25,180 bases of DNA from JBEKYH01 sp049511115 (GTDB taxonomy: Bacteria; Planctomycetota; Phycisphaerae; Tepidisphaerales; Tepidisphaeraceae): contig JBEKYH010000006.1 of NCBI GenBank assembly GCA_049511115.1, forward strand, positions 1-25,180, written 5' to 3'. This document shows, in pieces, positions 24,508 to 25,180 of this stretch. Numbering within the stretch: the stretch's first letter is position 1; every line of letters starts with the position of its first letter. The notes below the pieces were generated by a model. That model was not told the DNA's origin, made no database searches, and saw nothing but the letters and a program-made list of their open reading frames with translations. The position numbers and the translations under genes are program-made.

Positions 24508-24915
24508 ATGAATCGCCGCCATTTTCTCGCCCAGATTGACGACCCGGCCATTCAAGCCGCCATCCAGAAGGCGGAGATTTCCACGACCGGCAAGATTCAC
24601 GTCTATGTCTGCCATCACGATGTGGCGGACCCATTGCTTATCGCACAGCAGCATTTTTCGCGGCTGGGCATGGATCGCACCCCGCATCGAAATGCCGTTC
24701 TGATCTTTGTAGCCCCTGAATCCCACAAATTTGCCATCATCGGCGACAAAGCCGTCCACGAAAAATGCGGCGACGAATTCTGGTCGCGCGTGGCCGGCGA
24801 AATGGTGGAATATTTCAAGAAAGATCAATGGACGGCCGCCCTCACGCACGGGATCCGCAAGGCGGGGCAACTGCTGAGCGAACATTTCCCGGCGAGGACG
24901 CACGCCGCGAAATGA
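24508..24915 (+). CDS. Second TPM-domain protein, soluble form
   Basis: ATG 24508 lies 7 bases after the preceding stop, so translation is probably coupled; GGGAGG lies 17 bases upstream, inside the previous gene. The 135-residue product is a lone TPM domain without signal peptide or membrane helix: AEISTTGKIHVYVCHHDVAD, RNAVLIFVAPESHKFAIIGD and HEKCGDEFW, ending in the helix TAALTHGIRKAGQLLSEHFP. The frame continues upstream to 24214 but that part is the glycine-rich coding region read in another frame. A LemA, a membrane TPM and a short TPM gene in this order occur in other bacteria, notably Bacteroidetes. The product would act in the cytoplasm, facing away from the other two, or at the membrane through them. 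Confidence 0.88.
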   Translation: MNRRHFLAQIDDPAIQAAIQKAEISTTGKIHVYVCHHDVADPLLIAQQHFSRLGMDRTPHRNAVLIFVAPESHKFAIIGDKAVHEKCGDEFWSRVAGEMVEYFKKDQWTAALTHGIRKAGQLLSEHFPARTHAAK

Positions 24916-24941
24916 GGCTCTTGGTGTTCCCGGGGGGAAGA

Positions 24942-24972
24942 ATGAACGCTGAGACGCAGAGGCGCAGAGGAA
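24942..24972. repeat. Half copy of dispersed repeat family B
   Basis: ATGAACGCTGAGACGCAGAG followed by GCGCAGAGGAAG matches one arm of the copies at 18304 and 11626. No inverted partner is found before the next gene start at 25006, so this is a half element or the other arm has decayed. Confidence 0.65.
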
Positions 24973-25005
24973 GAAAATGCGGAGGAAGACATTAGGATAT
25001 AGGCC

Positions 25006-25180
25006 GTGAAGTCAGACGAGCCAACGCCGAAGCGGGAAGAAACTGGGGTGGACGATGTTCGCCGTGTGCGCGAGCAAATTGCACGCGAGCACAATGGTGA
25101 TCTCGCGGCGCACGTGGCCGAGACTAACCGCATTGCCGAGGAAATACGCAAGCGATGTCGCCTTGGCCCGGTTGTGCCCC
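25006..25180 (+). CDS. Unrecognised small protein (3' end outside window)
   Basis: A frame opens at GTG 25006 and stays open to the edge, 58 codons. The visible product (VDDVRRVREQIAREHNGDLA, then HVAETNRIAEEIRKRCRLGP) is charged and almost wholly helical. Short helical proteins of this style occur beside toxin genes and near repeats in planctomycetes and cyanobacteria, so an antitoxin is one idea, but I do not recognise a family and the partner would lie outside the window. The ribosome-binding site is weak (AGGATATAGG). It begins 90 bases after the TPM gene on the same strand, just past the half repeat. Confidence 0.5.
   Translation, partial: MKSDEPTPKREETGVDDVRRVREQIAREHNGDLAAHVAETNRIAEEIRKRCRLGPVVP

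Noticed and set aside
1..25180. CRISPR array, insertion sequence or prophage
   Set aside because: No regularly spaced short repeats and no transposase, integrase, capsid or terminase motif was seen; the repeats found are palindromic elements between genes.

Overview
The window is about 60% G+C and looks like the chromosome of a Planctomycetota bacterium, probably of the Phycisphaerae type. The grounds are a type II-secretion style prepilin (FTLIELL leader, C-terminal VDGH motif) beside a very large secreted protein with dockerin-like loops, a bacterial alpha-2-macroglobulin, secreted glycoside hydrolases, and two families of dispersed palindromic repeats. The lineage is inferred from gene style, not from a marker phylogeny. 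No transposase, integrase, phage gene or CRISPR array was seen.

Layout. (1) Positions 1-4696, minus strand: a prepilin-like protein followed 90 bp later by a giant secreted protein that runs off the left edge. Its N-terminal half reads like a PstS-type solute-binding fold, followed by EF-hand/dockerin-like loops and a beta-strand repeat. (2) 4697-5222: a 526-bp AT-rich control region. (3) 5223-6924, plus strand: an XRE regulator fused to an S24-like domain that lacks both catalytic residues, then a SAM methyltransferase. (4) 7141-8122, minus strand: rpsL-rpsG, with a probable promoter inside the first codons of the divergent esterase gene (8160-9674). (5) 9680-11572, minus strand: an HTH protein, then the cmk-plsC pair. 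(6) 11852-12421, minus strand: the glutamine amidotransferase subunit for anthranilate or aminodeoxychorismate synthesis. (7) 12678-18221: a carbohydrate group with an FGGY sugar kinase and a secreted GH105 hydrolase (minus strand), and a divergent secreted GH2 beta-galactosidase-type enzyme. (8) 18461-18534: tRNA-His(GTG). (9) 18823-22890: a 1355-residue alpha-2-macroglobulin with an intact thioester motif. (10) 23053-24915: a LemA-TPM-TPM operon. (11) From 25006: the start of an unrecognised small gene.

How the genes work together. The GH105 enzyme, the GH2 enzyme and the kinase would suit degradation of a pectin-like or other uronate-containing polysaccharide outside the cytoplasm, with the released sugar phosphorylated inside. 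cmk-plsC and rpsL-rpsG are housekeeping pairs. The prepilin with the PstS-like giant protein, the macroglobulin and the LemA/TPM set are envelope or surface functions. The gaps between genes are largely filled by two repeat families: a 118-124 bp palindrome built on CCCTCTCC/GGAGAGGG (two copies) and an element built on ACCGCCAAGACGC or AACGCCGAGACGC (three paired copies and one half copy).

The most unusual items are the PstS-like/dockerin/beta-repeat fusion beside a prepilin, the catalytically empty S24 regulator with a possible two-site operator, the rpsL promoter overlapping the neighbour's start codon, and arginine at the streptomycin-associated position 88 of S12.
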